Below are positions 53,927 to 62,602 of a stretch of DNA of 64,000 bases, one piece after another. Location of the stretch: contig NZ_BCUL01000001.1 in the NCBI RefSeq assembly GCF_001591265.1, positions 186,001-250,000 of the forward strand, read 5' to 3'. The position numbers were made by a program, and so were the translations under genes. This DNA is from Moraxella atlantae NBRC 14588. Lineage in GTDB: Bacteria; Pseudomonadota; Gammaproteobacteria; Pseudomonadales; Moraxellaceae. The notes below the pieces were generated by a model, which saw nothing but the letters and a program-made list of their open reading frames with translations, was not told where the DNA came from and did no database searches. Every line of letters starts with the position of its first letter. Position 1 is the stretch's first letter.

Positions 53927-54490
53927 TTAGATCGCGTTTTCTTTAAGCGCGTAAATACCAGGCATATGACGCAAATAGCCGTGATAATCCATACCACAGC
54001 CATACACATAACGGTCAGCCACATCTAGTCCGACAAAATCTGTCGTAAAGTCCGCCACTTTGCGCGCGTGTATCTTATTGAGTAGTACACAAGTACGCAC
54101 GCTGGCAGGATTTTCGGCGCGCAGTTCATCCACAACGGCTTTAAGCGTGATACCTTCATCAAAAATATCATCAATCAATAGCACATCCTCGCCTGCCAAA
54201 TTGACATCGGGGCGGTGCAGCCATGTTAGCTTGTCCGTGCCTTGGTTATCGCGGTAGCGCGTGGCGTGAATGTAGTACATACGGTGGTAAAAGGTAAACT
54301 GAGTCAAAAGTTGCCCTGCAGGGATTAGACCGCCGTTCATCACTACCATAACAATTGGGTTACGCCCTGCGTAGTACAGATTGACGCTGGCAGCCAAGCG
54401 TTCGTACGCGGCTTGCACCTCGATACGGCTGATTAGGCATTCTGAATTACGCAATACACGTTCAATTTCTTGATTGCTAAGCGCGGGCAT
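53927..54490 (-). CDS. hpt: Hypoxanthine-guanine phosphoribosyltransferase
   Basis: A 187-residue purine-salvage enzyme that attaches hypoxanthine or guanine to PRPP. The PRPP motif is in VLLIDDIFDEGITLKAV (about 103-119), and the N-terminal pyrophosphate loop in VVMNGGLIPAGQL. The C-terminal base-binding region has DFVGLDVADRYVYGCGMDYHGYLRHMPGIYAL, typical of Hpt in Moraxellaceae and Pseudomonas (hypoxanthine-guanine type). It is convergent with recD with a 57 bp gap. Confidence 0.94.
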   Translation of the reverse strand: MPALSNQEIERVLRNSECLISRIEVQAAYERLAASVNLYYAGRNPIVMVVMNGGLIPAGQLLTQFTFYHRMYYIHATRYRDNQGTDKLTWLHRPDVNLAGEDVLLIDDIFDEGITLKAVVDELRAENPASVRTCVLLNKIHARKVADFTTDFVGLDVADRYVYGCGMDYHGYLRHMPGIYALKENAI

Positions 54491-54580
54491 GGTGTTTCCT
54501 TGTAAAAGTGGCTTAGGGTAGGGTTACGGGCGCAGCGTTTGGCTAGCGGCGACTGGCTAGCGATATCGCTTAATCACGGG

Positions 54581-55273
54581 TTATGACTGGGATGACTGGG
54601 CTTGAAAAATCAGTGTGCCATAATATGCGCTAAATCGTGCCAGTGCATCTTGTGGCATTTGTGGAATCAGCCGCTGCAATGCCACGGACACTACTTTGTT
54701 AATCACACCTTCAGCAACAGGAATGGCGCGGCGTTTGATCATACCTAGCGGCAAGGTTTTGGTGAAATCGCCCATAAAATGCTGCAAGCACGCCTGCACC
54801 AGTTGGGTAAATAAACGCGTCAAGTTGTCGCGCTCGGCTTCGCCATGCCCTTGCTGCACGCGCTCGATACACGCCAGCAATTCGCGCGCAAACGTATCAT
54901 CTAGCGGCACGCTGATACGGCGTTGCCCCTCTGTATCACGAAATAGCACTTGTTCGTCCAAAAACTCAAAACTTGGCAATACTTGCGCGTTATCGGCAGG
55001 TGATAGCAAGGTATTAATCAGCTTATCAACGGTGACATGAATAGTGTCATTGGCTTTGACCAAATGCGCGCGCCGTTCAGAGTGCTCGGGCATGGCTTCG
55101 ATAAGCTTGCCTAGCATGGCATTTAGCAATTCTTGATTGACCATGTGGGTGATTTGGTCGCGGTAGGTGTCATAACGCACGTCTGCACCGCTTTCAATGA
55201 GGGCGTAGGCTTTGTCGATTTTATCAGACAAATCTTGTGAGGGGTGAAAACCGAAATAATAGCTCATAATCAT
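54581..55273 (-). CDS. Conserved-looking hypothetical protein
   Basis: About 230 residues from ATG 55273 (a GTG one codon upstream and an ATG at 55267 are alternatives). It is predicted soluble and mainly helical, with Leu-rich amphipathic segments (DKLINTLLSPADN, FTQLVQACLQHFMGDFTKTLPLGMIKRR). There is no signal peptide, membrane segment or catalytic motif that I can name. It lies between hpt and the RoxA-like hydroxylase, on the same strand as both, with about 90-150 bp gaps. I do not recognise the family. Confidence 0.65.
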   Translation of the reverse strand: MIMSYYFGFHPSQDLSDKIDKAYALIESGADVRYDTYRDQITHMVNQELLNAMLGKLIEAMPEHSERRAHLVKANDTIHVTVDKLINTLLSPADNAQVLPSFEFLDEQVLFRDTEGQRRISVPLDDTFARELLACIERVQQGHGEAERDNLTRLFTQLVQACLQHFMGDFTKTLPLGMIKRRAIPVAEGVINKVVSVALQRLIPQMPQDALARFSAYYGTLIFQAQSSQS

Positions 55274-55421
55274 CACTTGTTGTTATCTAGACAGGTTAAA
55301 TACACCGATGCAGGGCGTTGGGTTTTAAATCATCACTTTAACAGGAACCTATCAGTAGAACAATCACCCAAACGCGTTCGCAAAATAATTTCAACAAAAC
55401 CGTTTGGGTACTTTAAATACA

Positions 55422-56657
55422 CTAAAAATCCGTTTCTGTATCGATATCCAGCCACACCCAACCGTTTTCTAGCCAATCGGCAAGTTCATCGATCGGCACG
55501 CCCGCCGCCTCAAAATCCGCGCCTGTCAAACATTCACCATCGGCAAGACGACGCAACAACACTTGGGCATGGGGTGCGATATCATCAGGCGCGATGTATT
55601 CACCATTGATAAACAGCGCAAAATCCAAATTGCTGGCGTTGGTGTCGCGCGTTGTGCGCTGATACACCATACGCCCTGCCAAATCCTGACGTACGCCTGC
55701 GCCATCTGCCAACGCTTGCGCCAGTGCGTCTAGATCGGTCAAATCATCGTCTAGCTCGGGCAATAACAAATCATATTGGCGTTTGCTGACCGTTTCCATC
55801 ATGGCGCGGTTTAGCAGCGCGTCACCTTGTGAAGATTGCAACAAGGCAAGTAGCTGGCGTTTGATATCGGCAAGGCTTTCGGGGGCGACCATGCCCACTG
55901 CATGATGCGCGTTAGGGTGGGGCGGTTGGACGATTTTTAGCGGAATTGCTAAAGCGTCATCATGTGTCGCCACATCTGCCAGTGCATCTAGCAAAGTCAG
56001 CGCCGAGGGACGACGACAACCGAACGAAAACGTCAAACAGTCATCCACTGCTACGCCATCATGTGCCAAATTACTGGGTACATACAGCACATCGCCAGCC
56101 GATAGCACCTCATCAAAGATAATTTGCCCCATATCGCGTAGCACACGCAGCGGCTGATTGGGCAAAAACTCGCTATTGGTGTCACACATTTTACCCAGTC
56201 GCCAACGGCGTTTGCCATAACCTTGGGCTAAAAATACATCGTAATTGTCATAGTGTCCGCCGACACCGCCACCTGCAGGTGCATAAGACACCATGATATC
56301 ATCACGTTGCCATTGCGGGACAAAGGCAAACGCTTGCCATAACGAGGCAAGCTTAGGCGACCATTGTTCCAAGTTTTGCACCAGCACCGTCCAATGCGTA
56401 GGCAAATTTTGCCAAACGTCATCATTAAACGGACTGGTATGTAGCTGCCAGTGGTTGTCTTGTTGGCTGATCAGCCTTACGGTGGCATTGTCATCTTGTG
56501 CCAGTGCGATGATGTCATCGGGTTCGAACATACCGACCAATTGCGGCAAGCCGTTTTTGATCAGCAGTGGTTTTTTTTGCCAGTATTCTGCCAAAAACTG
56601 TTCGGCGGTGATATCAGACGGTAGGCATAGGGGAATAGTGTGGGCTTGTGTTGGCAT
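55422..56657 (-). CDS. roxA: Ribosomal protein 2-oxoglutarate oxygenase (RoxA/YcfD-like)
   Basis: A JmjC/cupin-4 iron(II)/2-oxoglutarate hydroxylase of about 411 residues. E. coli RoxA (YcfD) hydroxylates an arginine of ribosomal protein L16. The iron triad is visible as His and Asp in GGHYDNYDVFLAQGYGKRRW and a later His in VPSNLAHDGV. The N-terminal EQFLAEYWQKKPLLIKN is a family signature, and a C-terminal winged-helix-like part follows. ATG 56657 is chosen because the sequence before it (MTMRSYNCRHHTP...) is poorly conserved-looking and the family start lies close to MPTQAHTIPLCLPSD. Confidence 0.9.
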   Translation of the reverse strand: MPTQAHTIPLCLPSDITAEQFLAEYWQKKPLLIKNGLPQLVGMFEPDDIIALAQDDNATVRLISQQDNHWQLHTSPFNDDVWQNLPTHWTVLVQNLEQWSPKLASLWQAFAFVPQWQRDDIMVSYAPAGGGVGGHYDNYDVFLAQGYGKRRWRLGKMCDTNSEFLPNQPLRVLRDMGQIIFDEVLSAGDVLYVPSNLAHDGVAVDDCLTFSFGCRRPSALTLLDALADVATHDDALAIPLKIVQPPHPNAHHAVGMVAPESLADIKRQLLALLQSSQGDALLNRAMMETVSKRQYDLLLPELDDDLTDLDALAQALADGAGVRQDLAGRMVYQRTTRDTNASNLDFALFINGEYIAPDDIAPHAQVLLRRLADGECLTGADFEAAGVPIDELADWLENGWVWLDIDTETDF

Positions 56658-57056
56658 AGGTTGGTTTGGTCTGGCGGCTAAATGTTGGCGTGATTGTAGC
56701 ATAGCTGGCGTATGATGTCGGCAGTTATATGAACGCATCGTCAATTTGGAACAAGGGCTTTACAAGCATTGGCTTTTGAGCTATGTTAGGCATAGCACGC
56801 CAAAGCAAAATAGCGGTAAAAAAACCACAAGGAATGTGGCAGGCGTGTGGGCGGCTTGGGTAGGGCAATTGTTGCTATCATCGGCAAGTATAATTGCCAG
56901 CCTTTATTTGCCGAGGGATTGTACGGCTAAAGCCGCATCGACAAGCCTAAAATCACACCACAAAAGCCTAGCCAAAACCGCTAGGCTTTTTGTTAAAAAC
57001 CTCACATAATAGCGGTTGGTTTTGATGTTCAAGTCATAACGGTTTTGAGAAACACG
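56658..57056. other. Intergenic DNA between roxA and the MmeI-like gene
   Basis: About 400 bp. It holds the shared upstream region of the two divergent genes and a clear hairpin terminator at 56962-56990. Short frames here are not convincing genes. The hairpin directly upstream of the restriction gene could stop read-through from the left. Confidence 0.5.
56962..56990 (+). terminator. Hairpin terminator upstream of the MmeI-like gene
   Basis: AAAAGCCTAGC (56962-56972) pairs with GCTAGGCTTTT (56980-56990) around a seven-base loop, followed by T. No convincing gene ends just before it, so it may be left from an older gene or insulate the next one. Confidence 0.75.
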
Positions 57057-59909
57057 ATGAGCGCAGATTTTAGCCATATTCGCCAACAGCTACAAAAAGT
57101 CATTCATGATTACCAAGATGCCGAAGGTTATGAGCGCGGACAATCGCAAAACTTTTGGACGCAAGTATTCAACGCGTATGGCGTGTCGGGGCAAACTCAA
57201 ATCAAAGCATTTGAGCATCGACTTAAAGATGGCAAAGGGCAAAAATACATCGATGCTTTTATTCCAAAGCTTGTCATGATTGAGCAAAAAAGCCGCGGCG
57301 TGGACTTAAATAAAGCCTACATACAGGTCAGTGAATACTATGACAAGCTCAACGCTAGCGAAAAGCCACGCTATATTGTGCTATCAAATTTTGATGAATT
57401 GTGGCTGTATGACATTGCCAACCCACTAGCGATAAAAACCCACCAATGCGCTTTAATTGACCTACCAAAACACGCTGAGTGGCTTGGGTTTTTATCGCCC
57501 GATAGCCATGCCAATGAAATTATTGAGGAAAATCCCATCAACCGCCAAGCGACTGAGATGGTTGCTAAGCTACACCAAGCTTTTATTGATGATGGCGTTA
57601 ATCCCGATGACTTGGCGTTGTTTTTAACACGTTTAATTTTTTGTTTTTTTGCCGATGATACGGGTATTTTTGGCAAAAAACACTTGTTACAACAGCTATT
57701 GGAACGCCAAGCTCACCCTGACGGCAGCAACCTGCACCAAGTATTTGCCACCTTGTTTGACACACTCAACACCCAAAGTCGCTCTAGCCGTCTACCAGCT
57801 GATTATGCCAAGTTTGCCTATATCAACGGCAATTTGTTTGCCGACAATGTGCCGATACCGTATTTTGATGCCAATTTGTACAACCTTGTCATGGCATGTA
57901 ATACGCTAGACTGGAGCGAAATCAGCCCTGCAATTTTTGGTTCGATGTTTCAAAGTGTGCTTGATATGGGCAACACTGACCACAGCGACAGTAAAAATGC
58001 CAAAGACACACGCCGCGAGTTTGGTGCACATTACACCAGTGAAAAAAACATTTTAAAAGTCATCAATTCTTTATTTTTAAATGACTTGCGAGACGAGTTT
58101 AGCAAATGCACAAAAGACAAACCACGCGCCATGCGGTTGTATGAAAAATTATCCACGCTGACATTTTTTGACCCTGCTTGCGGTTGTGGCAATTTTTTGA
58201 TTATTGCGTATCGTGAATTGCGTTTGTTAGAAAATCAGCTAATCGCCCAAATCTATGGCGACCAACGCGGTTTGTTGGATATTTCTACCATGTGCCGCGT
58301 GACGGTTGAGCAGTTTTATGGCATCGAGATTGAGCCACACGCTGCCCACATTGCGCGTGTGGCGTTGTGGATTACCGACCATCAGCTCAACCAAGCGACT
58401 GCCGAACGCTTTGGCACAACGCGCCCGACCACGCCGATTGTGTATAGTCCGCATATCATTGAAGGCAATGCTTTGCAGTTGGATTGGTCAGACGTAATTG
58501 CCCCCAATAAGTGCGACTATATCATGGGTAATCCGCCATTTATCGGTAAGGCTTATCAAACTTCTGCGCAAAAAGCAGACCTAGAGGCGGTGGCAGGGCA
58601 TATCAAAGGCTACAAAACGCTAGATTATGTCGCAGGTTGGTACATCAAAGCTATGAGTTTTATGCAGGCGGCAGCGAAACAAAACCACCACGTTGAAACC
58701 GCGTTTGTCTCAACCAATTCTATCAACCAAGGCGAGCAGGTGGCGATTTTGTGGCGATATCTGCTAGAGTCATGCGGCGGCTTTATCAATTTTGCCCATC
58801 AGACGTTTAAATGGACGAATGAGGGCAGGGGTGTGGCAGCGGTGCATTGTGTGATTGTTGGGTTTGGTTTGCAGGAACACGATGACAAAACATTGTTTAC
58901 TTATGATGATATCGCAGGCGATCCCAAGCCCAATAAAGCCAAAAATATTAACGGTTATTTGGTGAATAGCGAAAATGTCTTTTTTGATAAAATAATTAAA
59001 CAATATTCTAAAGAAAATTTAATGTATAAAGGTAGCCAACCGACAGATGGTGGCAATTTATTATTATCAAACGAGGAATATATAGAATTAATACAACAAG
59101 AACCATTGACAAAAAAATATATCCGCCCATTTTTAGGTGCACAGGAATTTTTAAACGATATTAGCCGTTGGTGTCTATGGTTTGACGGTTATGATTCAAT
59201 TGAATTAAATAAAGACTTAGAAAAAATGCCATTAATTATTGCAAGACTTGAAAATGTAAAAAAAATGAGATTAGAAAGTAGCAACAAAGAAACCCAAAAA
59301 ATGGCGGATATGCCGCATTTATTCCAATCTATACGCCAACCCAGTCAAGGAAATTACTTGCTTATTCCCAGTGTTTCTTCAGAAAATAGGCGGTTAGTTC
59401 CTATTGGTTTTATCGACCATAACACAGTATGTAGCAACCTTGTTTTTAGCTTACAAGATGCTACAACTTATCATTTTGGCGTTTTATCAAGCAGTATGCA
59501 CAACGCGTTTATGCGACTGGTAGCAGGACGATTAAAAAGCGATTACCGCTACTCAAATACCATCGTTTACAACAACTTTCCATACCCATTCATGGCAGAC
59601 GACAACAGCAAAAAAGCCACCGCAGCGCGCCAAGCCATCGGTATAGCAGGACAAGCCGTCTTAGACGCGCGTAAACACTATCGCACACACAACATCAACA
59701 CAGACAACCCCAAACCCACATTGGCGCAGCTGTACAACCGTCACCTGATAGACCCATACCCACAACTGACCCAAGCGCATGCCGCCCTTGACAAAGCGGT
59801 GGACAAAGCATACGGCTACAAAGGCAATGGCAGTGACGAAAGCAGGGTAGAGTTTTTATTAAAACGGCTTAGCATACTCAACGACCAACCACAGCACCCA
59901 ACCACATAA
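57057..59909 (+). CDS. Type IIL restriction-modification enzyme, MmeI-like (nuclease + N6-A methyltransferase)
   Basis: A 950-residue single-chain R-M protein from ATG 57057 (TTG 57045 is an alternative). Residues 50-90 hold the nuclease motif D-X9-E-X-K (DAFIPKLVMIEQK), exactly the spacing described for MmeI. A helical spacer follows, then an adenine-N6 methyltransferase with motif I FFDPACGCGNF (about 370) and motif IV NPPF (IMGNPPFIGKAYQ). The target-recognition domain is at about 640-800, and a C-terminal helical part completes the family length (MmeI 919 aa). One protein both methylates one strand and cuts at a distance, so no separate methylase or specificity gene is expected, and none is seen. 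Confidence 0.88.
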   Translation: MSADFSHIRQQLQKVIHDYQDAEGYERGQSQNFWTQVFNAYGVSGQTQIKAFEHRLKDGKGQKYIDAFIPKLVMIEQKSRGVDLNKAYIQVSEYYDKLNASEKPRYIVLSNFDELWLYDIANPLAIKTHQCALIDLPKHAEWLGFLSPDSHANEIIEENPINRQATEMVAKLHQAFIDDGVNPDDLALFLTRLIFCFFADDTGIFGKKHLLQQLLERQAHPDGSNLHQVFATLFDTLNTQSRSSRLPADYAKFAYINGNLFADNVPIPYFDANLYNLVMACNTLDWSEISPAIFGSMFQSVLDMGNTDHSDSKNAKDTRREFGAHYTSEKNILKVINSLFLNDLRDEFSKCTKDKPRAMRLYEKLSTLTFFDPACGCGNFLIIAYRELRLLENQLIAQIYGDQRGLLDISTMCRVTVEQFYGIEIEPHAAHIARVALWITDHQLNQATAERFGTTRPTTPIVYSPHIIEGNALQLDWSDVIAPNKCDYIMGNPPFIGKAYQTSAQKADLEAVAGHIKGYKTLDYVAGWYIKAMSFMQAAAKQNHHVETAFVSTNSINQGEQVAILWRYLLESCGGFINFAHQTFKWTNEGRGVAAVHCVIVGFGLQEHDDKTLFTYDDIAGDPKPNKAKNINGYLVNSENVFFDKIIKQYSKENLMYKGSQPTDGGNLLLSNEEYIELIQQEPLTKKYIRPFLGAQEFLNDISRWCLWFDGYDSIELNKDLEKMPLIIARLENVKKMRLESSNKETQKMADMPHLFQSIRQPSQGNYLLIPSVSSENRRLVPIGFIDHNTVCSNLVFSLQDATTYHFGVLSSSMHNAFMRLVAGRLKSDYRYSNTIVYNNFPYPFMADDNSKKATAARQAIGIAGQAVLDARKHYRTHNINTDNPKPTLAQLYNRHLIDPYPQLTQAHAALDKAVDKAYGYKGNGSDESRVEFLLKRLSILNDQPQHPTT

Positions 59910-60240
59910 GCAAAATTTGGTACAAAACTTGGCAAAAGTAACGTGCGGCTTTTGCCCAACTATGCTAAGCTAACCAAAGTGAAATACAATGTCAGTCATA
60001 CCAAATAAGTCAAAAATCTTACCAAAAACTCACCAATATTATTTAACATAATATACATTATGCGAAGATATTAAAATTTTGGTATAAACTATCAAATAGC
60101 TTAGATTTGCGCTTTTGCGCTCAGGCTTGACCGTCTAGCAGTAGCCATCCGCTCATTTGATGAAAAGCCTGTAATTAAACAGGCTTTTTACGTTTAAGCG
60201 TTCAGACAAATAAACATTTACACATTAGACAATAATCCAA
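59910..60240. other. AT-rich intergenic DNA downstream of the MmeI-like gene
   Basis: About 330 bp of AT-rich DNA between the R-M gene and the carrier-protein gene. It holds one hairpin terminator (60163-60188) and nothing recognisable as a gene, tRNA or mobile-element end. TTTGGTA and its complement recur (near 59922 and 60078), a possible small repeat of no known meaning. Confidence 0.5.
60163..60188. terminator. Terminator between the MmeI-like gene and the pxp cluster
   Basis: AAAAGCCTGT (60163-60172) pairs with ACAGGCTTTT (60179-60188) around AATTAA. T and A runs on the two sides allow it to end transcripts from either direction. Confidence 0.85.
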
Positions 60241-60669
60241 TTAGCCCAATGTCACCAAAACACTGTCATATTCCACTCGAGCGTCATGATCCAATACGCT
60301 TGTTACCGTGCCTGCATGTTCACTGACCACGGGTAATAGCCGCGCCAATGACGCAACATAGCCAATAGTATCACCGACTTGCACATGATCGCCCACTTGC
60401 ACACACGTGAGGCTGATTGCATCAGGTGCAGTCTTGAAGCGTCCAACGTATGGCGAATGAATGGCAAGTTCTGTTTGGGCTTGCGGTTGTCTGGTTGTGG
60501 TCTGCTGATCGGCGACGGTGTTGGCGGTTGGCGTATCCGTGGTTGCGTGGTTGGCACGGTTTTTGACAGACACACAGGTGTCGCCCACCGTAACCTCTAC
60601 GCTGACAAGCTGGCTTTGGGCAATTAAGCGCACCAATGTGCGTAGCTGCTCGATGTCAATATTTAGCAT
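60241..60669 (-). CDS. AccB-like biotin-carrier protein lacking the biotinylated lysine
   Basis: A 142-residue protein built like AccB: an N-terminal helical segment (IDIEQLRTLVRLIAQSQLVSVEV), a Thr/Gln-rich linker (about 42-66), then a biotinyl/lipoyl-like beta domain (SPYVGRF at 72 to the end). The hairpin that normally carries EAMKMMNQ reads ASLARLLP, so the biotin-accepting Lys is Ala109, and neither flanking Met is present. The chain has no other Lys in the domain's tip. It is the last gene of the accC-pxpB-pxpC-pxpA run, 30 bp after pxpA, so it is probably co-transcribed. It may act without biotin or be a decayed copy; the canonical accB is presumably elsewhere. Confidence 0.8.
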   Translation of the reverse strand: MLNIDIEQLRTLVRLIAQSQLVSVEVTVGDTCVSVKNRANHATTDTPTANTVADQQTTTRQPQAQTELAIHSPYVGRFKTAPDAISLTCVQVGDHVQVGDTIGYVASLARLLPVVSEHAGTVTSVLDHDARVEYDSVLVTLG

Positions 60670-60699
60670 GATCGGGTCTCTTGGGTGTTGGGTAAAAGT

Positions 60700-61458
60700 C
60701 TAAACGCGGTTTGGCGCGGCAATCATAATGCCTTGTTCATTGAGTGTGGCAAAAATGCGCTGGGCAAAGGCAACGGCGTGCGCCGAATCACCATGTAAAC
60801 AAATGCTATCTGCCTGTACGCGAATGGTTTTGCCATGGATGCTGGTGACCGTGCCTTGGGTAATCATCTGTAGCACCTGCGCCAAAGCTTCGTCATCGTC
60901 TTCAATCACGGCATTGGGCTGGCTACGCGCGACTAACGCGCCATTGTCCTCATAACGGCGGTCAGCAAAGACTTCTGATTCTACCGCCAAACCAATGGCG
61001 CATGCCGCATCAATTAGTGCGCCGCCCGACAGTGCCATGACAGACAAATTTGGATCAAACGCTTGAATGGCACGTGCTACAACGGCGGCAAGCTGTGGGT
61101 CTTTTGCCGCTTGGTTGTACAACGCGCCGTGTGGCTTGACGTACGACAACGGTACGCCGACTTGCTGGCATAAGGCTTGTATTGCGCCGAGCTGGTACGT
61201 GAGCACGGCTGTTACATCATCGTCAGACAGGTTTTGGTTGGTGCGCCCAAAGTTTGCGCGGTCATCGTAGCTTGGATGCGCCCCAACGCGCACGCCGTGT
61301 TGTTTAGCAAACTGCACAGTTTGGTACGCGGTCACGGCAGAGCCTGCGTGTAGCCCGCAGCAGACGTTAGCAGAGCTGACGATTTGCAACAATGCCGCGT
61401 CTTGACCGCACGCTTCGGCAACATCGGCGTTTAAATCAATACGTAACATTTGTGTCAT
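60700..61458 (-). CDS. pxpA: 5-oxoprolinase subunit PxpA (LamB/YcsF family)
   Basis: A 252-residue member of the LamB/YcsF family. PxpA with PxpB and PxpC hydrolyses 5-oxoproline to glutamate using ATP. Family signatures are LNADVAEACG near the start, SSANVCCGLHAG (about 28-39), VRVGAHPSYDDRANFGR (about 55-71) and YVKPHGALYN (about 105-114), with FADRRYEDNGALVAR later. Strong order: pxpC lies 26 bp upstream and the carrier-like gene 30 bp downstream. GGA sits seven bases before ATG 61458. Confidence 0.93.
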   Translation of the reverse strand: MTQMLRIDLNADVAEACGQDAALLQIVSSANVCCGLHAGSAVTAYQTVQFAKQHGVRVGAHPSYDDRANFGRTNQNLSDDDVTAVLTYQLGAIQALCQQVGVPLSYVKPHGALYNQAAKDPQLAAVVARAIQAFDPNLSVMALSGGALIDAACAIGLAVESEVFADRRYEDNGALVARSQPNAVIEDDDEALAQVLQMITQGTVTSIHGKTIRVQADSICLHGDSAHAVAFAQRIFATLNEQGIMIAAPNRV

Positions 61459-61484
61459 GTAAAATCCTTATTCATTTTTTAACA

Positions 61485-62528
61485 TCAGTCTTTGGCATAT
61501 TGGCGTATTTGTTTTAGGTAGCGCTCATAAGCTGCACGCGCGGCAATCGCCTGTGCAACATCAACATAGACAAAACGGCACGCCTGCCCAAAACGCAATT
61601 GGGCAAAACGTCCGATATCGGCTTCAATAATACTAGCGATTTTGGGATAGCCGCCTGTGGTTTGGGTGTCTGCCATCAGGACAATTAGTTGCCCCTGTGG
61701 TGGTACTTGAATCATACCGATATCAACACCGTGTGAATTCATCTGTAGCGGCGCATTTAGGGTCAGCGCTGCCCCCTCAAGGCGATAACCCATGCGGTTG
61801 CTGCTACTGGTTAGTTTCCACGGTGTGGTGACAAAATTTTGCTGCGCGGTGGGGCTAAATGCGTCAAATTCGCTGTTTTTGAGCACACGAATTAGCGGCG
61901 TGTCGGGATGTTCAGCCGCGACTTGTTGCAACGCTTGGCAAAAAGTCGGCACAAATGGCGCAATACCAATCGGTTGGCTTGCGGTGCGGTTGGTATGGTT
62001 AGCCGCAACAATAGGCACGCGATCCCCTGCTTGCAACATACGCCCCTGATAACCGCCAAATCCTGCCTTGCTGTTGGTGCTTGCCGATCCCAAAACGCTT
62101 GCCACGTCAATGCCGCCTTGCACGCATAAATAACCGTGCATGCCTTGTACCGCACGCACCAAGGTTAAGGTATCGCCTGCCCGTGCCTGTATGCGCCAGC
62201 CGTTTGGCACGCGCTGCTTATCGTCTGCTGTACTGCTTAAATACGCCTCAAATAGCGCACCTGTAAGGCAAAATACCGTATCTTGGCTAAACGTTAGCGT
62301 CATACCACCTAAGGTAAGCTCAATTGCGGCGGCATTGTTATCATTACCCAATAGCGCGTTGCCTGCACGCAATGCCCACGCATCCATCGCGCCGTTGATG
62401 CCAATACCACGCCCACGTTGCCCAAAACGCCCCAAATCCTGCACACTGGCTAAGCCATTGATGGCTTGGATCTGTAGCGCGTTTGTATTGGTTGCGGTGG
62501 TATTTGTTGGCGAAAGTTGTGGCTGCAT
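61485..62528 (-). CDS. pxpC: 5-oxoprolinase subunit PxpC (KipA/biotin-dependent carboxyltransferase-type fold)
   Basis: A 347-residue KipA-family protein. Recognisable stretches are GLASVQDLGRFGQRGRGIGINGAMDAWALRAGNALLGN near residues 25-62, CVQGGIDVASVLGSASTNSKAGFGG and SNRMGYRLEGAAL, and near the end MADTQTTGGYPKIASII, the family hallmark. It pairs with PxpB in the ATP-dependent opening of 5-oxoproline. The start ATG 62528 follows GGGGA by eight bases. pxpB ends 74 bp upstream. Confidence 0.93.
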   Translation of the reverse strand: MQPQLSPTNTTATNTNALQIQAINGLASVQDLGRFGQRGRGIGINGAMDAWALRAGNALLGNDNNAAAIELTLGGMTLTFSQDTVFCLTGALFEAYLSSTADDKQRVPNGWRIQARAGDTLTLVRAVQGMHGYLCVQGGIDVASVLGSASTNSKAGFGGYQGRMLQAGDRVPIVAANHTNRTASQPIGIAPFVPTFCQALQQVAAEHPDTPLIRVLKNSEFDAFSPTAQQNFVTTPWKLTSSSNRMGYRLEGAALTLNAPLQMNSHGVDIGMIQVPPQGQLIVLMADTQTTGGYPKIASIIEADIGRFAQLRFGQACRFVYVDVAQAIAARAAYERYLKQIRQYAKD

Positions 62529-62602
62529 GGGCTATCCCCTACTCGGTTTTGGGCTGTTTTTACGCTTGTTTTGATTGCATTGAATTTAGGTTAAATTACA
62601 AT

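Noticed and set aside
56746-57009. Plus-strand frame of 87 residues between roxA and the MmeI-like gene
   Set aside because: It runs through the hairpin terminator at 56962-56990, lacks a ribosome site and has no family features.
60078-60240. tRNA-like or small-RNA signal after the MmeI-like gene
   Set aside because: No acceptor/T-loop pattern is present; only the hairpin terminator at 60163-60188 is supported.
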